Assembly: GCF_018342475.1 (NCBI RefSeq)
Contig: NZ_JAEMUD010000001.1
Location: forward strand, 744,001 to 808,000
Source of the DNA: Parachlamydia sp. AcF125
Lineage (GTDB): Bacteria; Chlamydiota; Chlamydiia; Chlamydiales; Parachlamydiaceae
Direction of reading: 5' to 3'
DNA length: 64,000 bases
The translations under genes were made by a program, and so were the position numbers. Shown here piece by piece: positions 9,697 to 17,289 of this stretch. How positions within the stretch are numbered: the stretch's first letter is position 1; every line of letters starts with the position of its first letter. The notes under the pieces are model-generated. The model was not told the origin of the DNA and did no database searches. It saw only the letters and a list, made by a program, of their open reading frames with translations.

Positions 9697-10854
9697 TTAA
9701 GAGGATGATGAGGTTTCTAACAAGCTTTCAATTTTTTTTGCTAAAAATTCAGGATTTGTTAATTCCTCATTATGCCCTTCAGGAATCCCAATAAACACCT
9801 TATTTTTTGTTGGGCATGCTTTATCATCCAATAAAGCTTTAGCTAAAGAAGCTTGGGCAGCTATGATCCCATCATTAATCACTTTAGAGCTATCCTTTAT
9901 TTCTTCATATTGGGAAACCTTTGCCGTCTGTAGGATAATTTCGGGAGCTTGAAGCTTTTTAGAAACTTTAGCAGAATCCATGTTCCATCCAAAGATTTTT
10001 ACCAAAAAAGCGAGTAGCCTGTTTGTAAGAGTGGCAGCGGTTTTATACAGCGTAGAAAAGCTTCTTCCTTTTACAAAGACGTATTTAACCTCTTTCTTTA
10101 GGGGGTGTTTTTTCAGCGCATCACTTTGCACGCCAGCGCCAATAGAGTAGGAATATCCAATAATTTCTTTGGCTCCTATCCCGTTTTCCTGATCTTCCAG
10201 GAAATTAAGCATCGCGCGATAGGCTTTTTCCATGGCTTTTCTGTTGGGCCAACCGGTACTAGCCCCTACTCCCGGGTAGTTAAAGACAAGGGCATTGCTC
10301 TTAAGTTCACCCAACATGTCTGTAAAACTCTTGCTAAAAAACTGTTCTTCATAAAATTGCGCATTCCCCAGAGAGCTCAAAACCCACCTGCCATTATTCA
10401 AAGTAGAGGCTGTGCCTGCAATCATCGCGTCTATTTTATATCCATCCACTTGGATGGTTATGCGCTTAAATTTCCATTTATCAGTAAGTGGGATGTGTGA
10501 GCGCACAGAGTTAGCATAGTTCTTAGAATATCGAAGAAGTTGAGGGCTTGAAGAAGGCACTAAAGCGATTTTTCCCATGAAATTATGAAGGAGTTGGTGA
10601 ATTCCTAGGGGGAAAAAAAGGATGGCAAATATTTGCTTAGCGATTCTAACAATTTTATTTTCAGAACTCCAAGTGTAGTGGACAGGTAAAGAGCGAGTTT
10701 GGGTTAAATCTTGGCGTGTCCTTTCCACGTAATCAGGTTGCTCATAAAATGCTTTTCTTCCACCCAAAAGTTTCTTGAAAGAGGTTGAAGGAAGAGAATG
10801 ATAAGGGGATTTTTCAGAAGAAATTCTTAAAAAAGATGCAGAGGCGGTAGCCAT
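9697..10854 (-). CDS. DUF818 (CHLPS 43 kDa-like) alpha/beta-hydrolase-fold protein
   Basis: 385 aa, resembling the chlamydial CHLPS/DUF818 family, placed in the alpha/beta-hydrolase superfamily; relatives include Legionella Dot/Icm substrates of the SidB type (from memory). A hydrophobic stretch near 70-100 (IFAILFFPLGIHQLLHNFMG) could be a membrane anchor. Hydrolase-like signs: NYPGVGASTGWPNRK (oxyanion-side turn), a nucleophile-elbow-like GYSYSIGAG with Ser as candidate nucleophile, and IPEGHNEE with a candidate catalytic His near the C-terminus. The elbow is GxSxS, not GxSxG. It is convergent with smc, ends 36 bases from it, and is the first gene of an accessory island. Substrate and role are unknown; secretion into the host is only inferred. 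Confidence 0.75.
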   Translation of the reverse strand: MATASASFLRISSEKSPYHSLPSTSFKKLLGGRKAFYEQPDYVERTRQDLTQTRSLPVHYTWSSENKIVRIAKQIFAILFFPLGIHQLLHNFMGKIALVPSSSPQLLRYSKNYANSVRSHIPLTDKWKFKRITIQVDGYKIDAMIAGTASTLNNGRWVLSSLGNAQFYEEQFFSKSFTDMLGELKSNALVFNYPGVGASTGWPNRKAMEKAYRAMLNFLEDQENGIGAKEIIGYSYSIGAGVQSDALKKHPLKKEVKYVFVKGRSFSTLYKTAATLTNRLLAFLVKIFGWNMDSAKVSKKLQAPEIILQTAKVSQYEEIKDSSKVINDGIIAAQASLAKALLDDKACPTKNKVFIGIPEGHNEELTNPEFLAKKIESLLETSSSS

Positions 10855-11285
10855 TATTAAACTCCCAATAAGACAAGCTTAATATTAAAATTAAAAATTA
10901 TATGGTTATTTGTAAAATATTTCCAGAATTTTTATTCCTGAACTAAGGTTTAAAAAAGTTTTTTAGGTATCAACCGATAAAGAGAGCACTCCCTTAACAA
11001 AATTTGCTTCAAGGAGGTAATGAGGAGAAAAAGGAATTGCCTCCAGAGGAGGAAGTCACGCTACCCTACAGGGGAAGAGTTAAAAGGTATGGCAAAGCAA
11101 AGAGCTTATGGCAGGCTTAAAATACAGAAGGCTTAAATCACAGGAAGAAAAAGAGCTCTCACCCTATGAGGAAAAAAGCTTTTCACAAAAAGCATAGAAA
11201 AAGGGGCGCAGGCCGTAAGTGTCATTAAGTACCCTAAAAAAGGAATTTGGGTCTATTGTTTTCAAGGAGTGGGCCTACTAGCCTG
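10855..11285. other. Intergenic region without a supported gene
   Basis: About 430 bases, stop-rich in all frames. Only tiny open frames occur, such as short Lys-rich peptides near 11089 and 11167. It probably holds the promoter of the DUF818 gene and decayed sequence. No RNA gene is recognised. Confidence 0.4.
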
Positions 11286-11326
11286 AAAAAAATAAAAAGC
11301 AATGCTTAAAGGTAATTAAGCATTGC
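11286..11326 (-). terminator. Rho-independent terminator of the 11387-11863 gene
   Basis: A perfect 11-bp stem GCAATGCTTAA / TTAAGCATTGC (11299-11309 and 11316-11326) with a 6-base loop. On the minus strand it is followed by a T-rich tract (11298 down to 11286). It lies about 60 bases past the stop of the minus-strand gene. Confidence 0.85.
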
Positions 11327-11386
11327 CTGACAAAGCTTTTAAATTTTCTGAATAATGAATTCTTCTTTTTGAAAGGTTGTCTGTTT

Positions 11387-11863
11387 TCAATAGCTGTGAT
11401 AAGCAGAGTTACCATATGGCAGGTCCGACTGAGTAGACCTAGAGGAAGAAGAGAGAGAAGTTTTTGAGTATAAAGATCTAGCGTTATCGTAATCAAAAGG
11501 CTGAGCTGTCCGCGGATTAATGGCAATTTTTAAAGTTTGTATAAAAATCTTTACAGGAGCCAAAACAAGTTTGATCGGGATATTTACCGCGGCAACCACT
11601 GCCTTCTCAAAGAAAGAAACGGAGTGGTTAAAGCTGCACTTGTTATCTTTGAAGGGAGCCCCCGCTAAGTGTTTGGCGGCTGAACCTGCACAATCGATGG
11701 CTTTGAAGAAGGGCGTTATAGTTTCCAAGCTAATATCCGCGATGGCAACAGGCAGCGCTAGCAAGCGTCCTGCTAAAGTTTTGCGCGAATAGGAAAAATC
11801 ATTAAGCTTGCCATAAAGAATTTCTCGAGTGGTATTAGCCTTTCCTTCTAAAAAACTTGTCAT
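11387..11863 (-). CDS. Hydrophobic protein, paralog A of a tandem pair
   Basis: 158 aa, function not recognised. The ATG at 11863 is chosen because GGAGG sits 6 bases upstream, which is better than the longer frame from 11902. After a short polar N-terminus there are two hydrophobic stretches (GRLLALPVAIADISLETITPF and NIPIKLVLAPVKIFIQTLKIA), then a polar, Ser-rich tail. It aligns along its length with the gene at 12747-13157: RLLALPVAIADISLE against RLLSLPIAIIDITLE, and IPIKLVLAPVKIFIQT against LPIKLIVAPLKIFYQT. The segments resemble amphipathic or re-entrant hydrophobic helices more than a transporter. A terminator follows. Likely a lineage-specific chlamydial family; membrane association is inferred. 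Confidence 0.7.
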   Translation of the reverse strand: MTSFLEGKANTTREILYGKLNDFSYSRKTLAGRLLALPVAIADISLETITPFFKAIDCAGSAAKHLAGAPFKDNKCSFNHSVSFFEKAVVAAVNIPIKLVLAPVKIFIQTLKIAINPRTAQPFDYDNARSLYSKTSLSSSSRSTQSDLPYGNSAYHSY

Positions 11864-12409
11864 AGGGTACCTCCAAGCTGTAAAAAAATAACTGTTATTC
11901 AAATATGCAAATAAAAAAAAGCCTATCAGAAAATAAACCTACTGTCAAAAAAAATAAATATAAACGAAAGAAAAAAGGAACATATCGCATACCTGCTACC
12001 TTTAATTAATAAAAAAAGTCTCATTTATTTGAGTTTAAACCATAAGCTCTTTTCTAATTTTAAAGATGATGAGAATTTTTTGTCCCAAATGGCCTAGGAT
12101 AGGCATAAACTTGCAATTTCTTCACAGCCAGGGGAGGAGATCTTTGAACTTTGGATAATAAAGAGTTGAGACTCCCTGGCATTATAATAAAATATCCCTC
12201 TATTATACAACTCAGCTTCTGCTAAAGGTTCGTTAAGGCCCTTTTGCTATTTCCTCAAATTTATGTCAACATATCTGTTCGGCTATACTCCATAGTTTTA
12301 TTTTAAATTTTAAAGAAGAGGAGTTATTATTTAAAATGAGGTTGCTTAATTAGGCGCGAATGTGCTTAGAAAGCTTATTTTCCGAGAAAATAGAAAATAG
12401 GAAAAATGA
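11864..12409. other. Intergenic region with a long imperfect stem-loop
   Basis: No supported gene in about 550 bases. It contains the inverted repeat at 12127-12180 (listed separately) and A/T-rich sequence that includes TATAAT-like boxes near 12184. A promoter or small RNA is possible but not shown. Confidence 0.35.
12127..12180. repeat. Imperfect inverted repeat GCCAGGGGAG / CTCCCTGGC
   Basis: The arms at 12127-12136 and 12172-12180 pair with a single bulged G around a 35-base interior that can itself partly pair (AACTTT with AAGAGTT). The GC-rich arms stand out in AT-rich surroundings. A TTGAGA...TAAAAT promoter-like pair overlaps the right arm. Function unknown. Confidence 0.4.
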
Positions 12410-12556
12410 TTCGAGCTAGCCTCGATATTTAGTATTCATTACCTGATTAGCCAAAATCCTCATACAGCTTGCGGTTTACCTTCTCTTTTAGATGGGCAAA
12501 TTCGCTATGACAAAATTACAACATTCTTATCTAACTGGAGTGGGAGCCAGGGCTAA
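12410..12556 (+). pseudogene. Remnant of an IS4-type transposase N-terminus
   Basis: An open frame of about 48 codons without a start codon reads IHYLISQNPHTACGLPSLLD, then GQIRYDKITTFLS. This matches the opening of many IS4-family transposases, which read YLxS...TATGLSxLLDxxISHDxxTRFLS. It then runs off into unrelated residues and a stop at 12554. No catalytic DDE region and no terminal inverted repeats are seen nearby. I infer an old, truncated insertion lying between the two paralogous genes. The overlapping 46-codon frame 12492-12632 is not supported. Confidence 0.5.
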
Positions 12557-12746
12557 AACTTACTTAGAGCAAGGATTATTTTACAGCGGAGGTTTTGCTG
12601 CTTCATTTCAAAAAAGCAACAAACTTATCTAAAGAAAAAGCCGCGTGCGGTAGGTTTTTGAGCGCTGACAATCGCTGAAAGGTTGCGAGTGAAGAGCCCT
12701 AGAAAAAGCTCTGTTGTTTCTAAGAATAGTCCTCACAGGGTGAAGT

Positions 12747-13157
12747 TTATGATCCGTTGCTACCAAACGTGGGCGTTTTATAGTTAAAAAAGCAAACGCT
12801 CTGAGGGTTTTTGGCAATAACCACAGTTTGATAAAAGATTTTAAGAGGGGCTACAATGAGCTTAATAGGCAAACGGGCTGCTTCAAGCAACGATTTTTCA
12901 AAATCCCTGATACTGTGTTTGATTTCAAAGCCTGACTTAGGGGATAGCACGGCTCCCCCTAAAATAATTACTCCAGCTACAGCAAATTGAATCGATCTAA
13001 CAGGGGATGCCGCTATTTCGAGCGTAATGTCTATAATTGCAATAGGCAATGAGAGGAGGCGGCCTAAATTTTTATGGGAGGTAGAAAAACGGTTAAAATT
13101 TGTAAAAATTTTTTCCCGAGCAGTTTCGAAAGCTTCTTTTACAGGGTCGAAAGTCAT
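12747..13157 (-). CDS. Hydrophobic protein, paralog B of a tandem pair
   Basis: 136 aa from ATG 13157, function not recognised. Longer starts exist (ATG 13202, ATG 13211, TTG 13229). 13157 is preferred because MTFDPVKEAFETAREKIF lines up with the N-terminus of paralog A, though its ribosome-binding site is weak. The layout is the same as paralog A: GRLLSLPIAIIDITLEIA, a middle hydrophobic stretch (FAVAGVIILGGAVL), then RLPIKLIVAPLKIFYQTVVIA and a short polar tail. The middle hydrophobic stretch is stronger here than in paralog A. The pair probably arose by tandem duplication and was later separated by the sequence holding the transposase remnant. Confidence 0.68.
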   Translation of the reverse strand: MTFDPVKEAFETAREKIFTNFNRFSTSHKNLGRLLSLPIAIIDITLEIAASPVRSIQFAVAGVIILGGAVLSPKSGFEIKHSIRDFEKSLLEAARLPIKLIVAPLKIFYQTVVIAKNPQSVCFFNYKTPTFGSNGS

Positions 13158-13562
13158 AAGTCTTTTCTTGTGATAAAAATTTTGATCCTCTCGAATCTTC
13201 ATGCTATGCATTGGCAGGTCTTGTGTCAAGGAAAAAGCCTAAATCTGCCTTTTGAAAAAAACATTCCTTTAAAAGGGATGATGGCTTAAAATTTTATCAT
13301 CCGCTTTTTAATCCTATTTTGTGAGTGTTAGCATGTTTTTCAATCCAATAAAGCGATTACATTCCCGCTCGGATTACCCAATTTCTTTTCTAAATTTTCC
13401 TTTTTTTACCTCTTTGAAGCGCAAGTTTCCTACCGCTTTTTTTATCTGAGAATGGCTCCTTTTGTTAGCTGTCTAGCCACTCGTTGTTTGGATATCTTTG
13501 AAATTAAAGCATGCCATTAAGTGTTATGCATGCAAACATTTATTTTTTATAACGGAAAAGAT
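13158..13562. other. Divergent intergenic region
   Basis: About 400 bases between the minus-strand paralog B and the plus-strand symporter. It must hold both promoters, but I see no box pair worth naming. The frame starting at TTG 13229 could extend paralog B into it. No other gene or RNA is seen. Confidence 0.35.
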
Positions 13563-14909
13563 ATGTTTTCTGAGCTCTTTCAATTTTTTTTGAATTTGGA
13601 TACCTTTTTTTGGGGTTACGTCGGCTTTTTTATTATTTCGGTTTTCGGCTGTTACCTTACCATTAAAACAAGCTTTTTCCAAATTCGCGCCTTTCCTTCA
13701 GTCATGCAAACATTTGCCAAAGAAATCCTCCCCCAATCTGGAAACGAGCGGGGATTGCAGCCGATTAAAGCTTTTTTTGCCTCCATTGGAGGAATGCTTG
13801 GGGTGGGCAATATTGTCAGTATTGTGACGGCCATTCAATTAGGTGGGCCGGGCGCGTTATTTTGGGTATGGGTAGCTGGTTTTATAGGAACTTTGATCAA
13901 ATATGCGGAAATCTACCTTGGGCTCAAATACCGCGTTCAAAATGCTTATAAAAGTTATGATGGGGGCCCCATGTATTTTCTTAAACGGTCTTTTGGAGTG
14001 GAATGGGTCTCTACGCTTGTTTGTATACTCTTATGTATTTATGGGGCAGAGATTTATCAATTTAATGTGGTGGTAGACACTTTGGCATATTCTTGGGGGG
14101 TAAATCGATTACTTATTGCCACCATTCTTTTAGGATTAGTTTTATATGCAAGTTTAGGGGGCGCCTCTCGTGCAGCTCAAATATTTTGCTGGATAATGCC
14201 TTTTTTCATGGCAATTTATATGAGTCTATGTTTATGGATTGTTTTTTCTCATCTTTCAGAACTTCCCTCCGTTTTTTCAATGGTGGTGTATTCCGCATTT
14301 AATGGACATGCTGCAATAGGGGGATTCGCAGGAAGCACCGTGTTGATTGCGGTCCAAAATGGGATGGCCAGCGCGTGTTATGCATCCGACATTGGGATTG
14401 GATATGACTCTATCATTCAAAGTGAATCCCATACCATTTATCCAGAGCGGCAAGCTAGAATGGCATTTTTTGGGGTGGTCCTTAATAACTTTATCTGCAC
14501 GTTAAGTATTTTAGTGGTTTTAGTGACCGGTTTATGGACAACGCCTTTAAAGGGGGAAGGAGTTCCGGTGGTGCAAATGGCATTGGCGCAACATTTCCCT
14601 TGGATTGCATTTATCATGCCTATTCTAATTCTAATTTTGGGATATACCACTTTGGTTTCATTTTTGATTGTCGGAATCAAATGTGCGCGCTATCTTCACC
14701 CTGAAAGAGGAGTCTCACTTTACTTGATTTATACCGTGTGCGTATTAACGTTTTTCGCTTTTTTTGATCAAACAGTTGCTCTTTTAGCAATGCGTGCGGC
14801 CGGTGCCTTATTGTTGGTTATTAACCTATCAGGAATTTATCGCTTAATAGGTGAAGTGGAATTTAACATTCACGATTCTGCTTTAAAAATTCAATCTGAG
14901 CAAAGCTGA
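13563..14909 (+). CDS. Sodium:alanine/glycine symporter (AGCS family)
   Basis: Inner-membrane symporter of the alanine-or-glycine:cation family (DagA/AlsT type), 448 aa with about 10-11 membrane segments. Family signs: FFASIGGMLGVGNIVSIVTA, GGPGALFWVWVAGFIGTLIKYAEIYLGLKYR, YDGGPMYFLK and NGMASACYASDIGIGYD. The ATG at 13563 is chosen because GGAAAAG precedes it; an upstream frame from 13521 adds 14 unlikely residues. An alanine dehydrogenase is encoded about 1.2 kb downstream, so import and use of alanine may be linked; that is inference. The 3' end overlaps the convergent tag gene by 19 bases. Confidence 0.92.
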   Translation: MFSELFQFFLNLDTFFWGYVGFFIISVFGCYLTIKTSFFQIRAFPSVMQTFAKEILPQSGNERGLQPIKAFFASIGGMLGVGNIVSIVTAIQLGGPGALFWVWVAGFIGTLIKYAEIYLGLKYRVQNAYKSYDGGPMYFLKRSFGVEWVSTLVCILLCIYGAEIYQFNVVVDTLAYSWGVNRLLIATILLGLVLYASLGGASRAAQIFCWIMPFFMAIYMSLCLWIVFSHLSELPSVFSMVVYSAFNGHAAIGGFAGSTVLIAVQNGMASACYASDIGIGYDSIIQSESHTIYPERQARMAFFGVVLNNFICTLSILVVLVTGLWTTPLKGEGVPVVQMALAQHFPWIAFIMPILILILGYTTLVSFLIVGIKCARYLHPERGVSLYLIYTVCVLTFFAFFDQTVALLAMRAAGALLLVINLSGIYRLIGEVEFNIHDSALKIQSEQS

Positions 14910-15475
14910 GAATGGCGAAAGCAGTCGGTTGTGTGATCATTGACCAAGCCAATTGCTTGCATGTGGGCGTACATGATGGTTGGCCCTACAAACTTAAATC
15001 CTCTTTTTTTTAAATCCCGACTTAGGGCTTGCGAATGAGGCGTTTCGATAGGGATTTCTTGGAGAGAGGCCCAACGGTTTTGAATGGGTGCTCCTCCCAC
15101 GAACTTCCAGACATACGTGTCAAAAGATCCAAATTCTTTTTGAATATCTAAAAATAACTGTGCGTTTTTAATAGCAGCTTCTATTTTTAACCTATTGCGA
15201 ATAATCCCTTCATTGTTCATTAAGGCGGCGATTTGTTTCTCATCGTAGGCCGCCACTTTTCGGGGATTAAAGTTTGCAAAAGCTTTGCGATAATTTTCCC
15301 GCCTCTTTAAAATAGCCAACCAACTTAGCCCTGCTTGAGCACCTTCTAAAATAAGGAATTCAAAGTGTTTGCAATCGTCATGCAGGGGTACGCCCCATTC
15401 GGTATCATGATAATTTTCATACAGAAGATGCCCTTCTGTAACCCATTGACAGCGCCTTTTATTTTGTGAGTTCAT
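14891..15475 (-). CDS. tag: DNA-3-methyladenine glycosylase I
   Basis: Base-excision repair enzyme that removes 3-methyladenine from alkylated DNA, 194 aa (usual length). Family features: N-terminal RCQWVTEGHLLYENYHDTEW with the conserved Cys and the HD.EWG motif, LEGAQAGLSWLAILKRRENY, FANFNPRKVAAYDE, and the C-terminal KKRGFKFVGPTIMYAHMQAI. The pattern Cys...His...His (C-terminal NDHTTDCFRH) fits the zinc site of Tag. It converges on and overlaps the symporter gene by 19 bases. No terminator lies between them, so transcripts from both sides may run into each other. Confidence 0.94.
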   Translation of the reverse strand: MNSQNKRRCQWVTEGHLLYENYHDTEWGVPLHDDCKHFEFLILEGAQAGLSWLAILKRRENYRKAFANFNPRKVAAYDEKQIAALMNNEGIIRNRLKIEAAIKNAQLFLDIQKEFGSFDTYVWKFVGGAPIQNRWASLQEIPIETPHSQALSRDLKKRGFKFVGPTIMYAHMQAIGLVNDHTTDCFRHSQLCSD

Positions 15476-16166
15476 AACGCAATTCCTTTTTTAAAACTTT
15501 ATTTATCTTCTTAAAGTTTAGATGAGGCATCATTTAAAAAGAGAAGTGCCTCAATATAGGATAAGTGGCTTTTCTCACGCGACTAAAATCTTTGCGATGT
15601 ATCCATACGCTCACCTGCCATGCTTATTATTTGGGGATAGGGCGGGTAGCCCAACCGATGGGACCTTTTTGCCTGTTGGAAGTTTACAGAATGCCTCTAA
15701 GTGTTTGATAAGTTTTAACAGATCATTCAGCAATCCCGCCAAGCCCTTGTTTGTTGCGGGAGGAAAGGTGAAATAGGGGAAGGCTTAACGTACCCCCTGG
15801 AAATCTGGCGCAAGGGAAACTTTTGAGGGCGATTCGAGAGTAAGGATTAGGATTTTATATAAATATTTGGAATTAAGTCAAATTCCCTAGAGTTTTAAAA
15901 TTTCAAAAGGCATTAGCTCAATTTCCTCTTGTCCCTAACGGGGGGTTCAAGAGATTTTGAGGGTTTTGGCAGTAGCACCTCATCCATTTTAGCCCTTTTA
16001 TCTGTATAAAGGATTAGGAAAGCAGCTGTTTCGAAAAGATGTCTAGCTTTTTTTACTCTTCTTTCTCTTCCTATGGAGAATTTAAGTGGAAGTAAACCTG
16101 CAGGTTGCCTACAATTTTAGTTTGCTAAAAATAAACATCTTTAATGAATGACACTTGAGTAAAGCT
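15476..16166. other. 690-base intergenic region, partly structured, possibly decayed
   Basis: No supported gene. An 84-codon plus-strand frame (15522-15776) and an antisense minus-strand open stretch both look like chance. Long-range complementary GGCGGG (about 15642) and CCCGCC (about 15737), and a CCCA/TGGG hairpin near 15650-15663, hint at RNA structure. I could not match it to RNase P, tmRNA, SRP or 6S RNA. The alanine dehydrogenase promoter should lie near 16105-16140 (TTGCCT and an AT-rich -10), but the match is weak. Confidence 0.35.
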
Positions 16167-17279
16167 ATGATTATCGGCGTTCCAAAAGAAATAAAAAATC
16201 ACGAGTATCGCGTAGGATTAACTCCCGCTAATGTAAAAATTTTAAAAGAGTGTGGGCACACGATTTTAGTTCAAGAAGGCGCAGGGGAGCAGGTTGGGTT
16301 TAGTAATGCTCATTACGAATCTGCAGGGGCAAAAATTGTATCGACGGCTGCTAAAGTATTCCAAAGTGAGCTGATCATTAAAGTAAAAGAACCGCAAGAG
16401 TCTGAATTCTCTCTAATGCATGCAGAACAAACTCTTTTCTGCTATTTACACTTAGCCCCCGATCCCGCGCAAACGCGGCAGTTGCTCGAAAGAAAAGTGG
16501 TCGCAATCGCCTATGAAACCATTACCGATGCATATGGGCGTCTTCCTTTATTAGTCCCCATGAGCGAAATTGCAGGGAGAATCGCTATTCAAGTGGGGGC
16601 CTTTGCCTTGCAGCTAAATAATGGAGGCAAAGGGGCCCTCTTAGGTGGTGTTCCTGGCGTCGCTCCTGCTCAGGTTGTGGTATTAGGGGGTGGCGTTGTA
16701 GGAACAGAAGCAGCTCGTATGGCGATGGGGCTAGGAGCTCAAGTGACCATTATCGACAAAGATCTGAATCGCTTACGCCAGCTGGATGCTTTATTTGGCC
16801 CTCGCTTGATTACCCTTTATTCTACCCCGGCAACTATTGCAGAAAGCTTAGTTAAGGCGGACTTAGCCATTGGCGCTGTTCTTATTCCAGGCAAAAAAGC
16901 CCCACGGCTTGTTTCTAAGGAAATGGTGGCTAATATGTCACCAGGATCGGTTATCGTAGACGTAGCGATTGATCAAGGGGGATGTTTTGAAACAGCCGTA
17001 CCAACCACACATGCAAACCCCTTATATGAAGTCAATGGAGTCGTGCATTATTGTGTCACAAATATGCCAGGGGCGTGTGCAGCGACATCCACGCGTGCAT
17101 TGACGAATGCGACAATGGAATATACTCTTGAATTAGCAAATAAGGGAATTAAAGCTGCATTGCTCGAAAATGTTTATTTAAGGCAGGGAGTAAACCTTTA
17201 TAAAGGCCAAGTCACTTATCAACCGGTTGCTCAAGATTTAGGTTATGAGTACTGTCCACTAGAAGTTTGCTTAAATTAA
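16167..17279 (+). CDS. ald: Alanine dehydrogenase
   Basis: NAD-dependent oxidative deamination of L-alanine to pyruvate and ammonia (reversible), 370 aa against about 371 for the family. Start at ATG 16167 gives the classic MIIGVPKEIKNHEYRVGLTP; a TTG 12 bases upstream is in frame but has no ribosome-binding site. Substrate-side residues include R15 region, KVKEPQ (catalytic Lys) and CYLHLAPD (catalytic His). The NAD-binding Rossmann motif is VLGGGVVGTEAARMAMGLGA. NMPGACAATSTRALTNAT is the conserved C-terminal signature. It is followed after 10 bases by a large Hsp70-like gene. It could provide pyruvate from host alanine; that is inference. Confidence 0.95.
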   Translation: MIIGVPKEIKNHEYRVGLTPANVKILKECGHTILVQEGAGEQVGFSNAHYESAGAKIVSTAAKVFQSELIIKVKEPQESEFSLMHAEQTLFCYLHLAPDPAQTRQLLERKVVAIAYETITDAYGRLPLLVPMSEIAGRIAIQVGAFALQLNNGGKGALLGGVPGVAPAQVVVLGGGVVGTEAARMAMGLGAQVTIIDKDLNRLRQLDALFGPRLITLYSTPATIAESLVKADLAIGAVLIPGKKAPRLVSKEMVANMSPGSVIVDVAIDQGGCFETAVPTTHANPLYEVNGVVHYCVTNMPGACAATSTRALTNATMEYTLELANKGIKAALLENVYLRQGVNLYKGQVTYQPVAQDLGYEYCPLEVCLN

Positions 17280-17289
17280 TGAGAATGAC

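Noticed and set aside
11278-11526. 82-codon minus-strand frame
   Set aside because: It runs over the terminator and the 3' part of paralog A in another frame; shadow frame.
12492-12632. 46-codon open frame
   Set aside because: It overlaps the IS4-like fragment in another frame and matches nothing.
15522-15776. 84-codon plus-strand open frame, and an antisense open stretch ending in a GLPALSPNNKHGR-like sequence
   Set aside because: Neither has a ribosome-binding site, a family match or codon use like the neighbouring genes. Both may be chance or decay.
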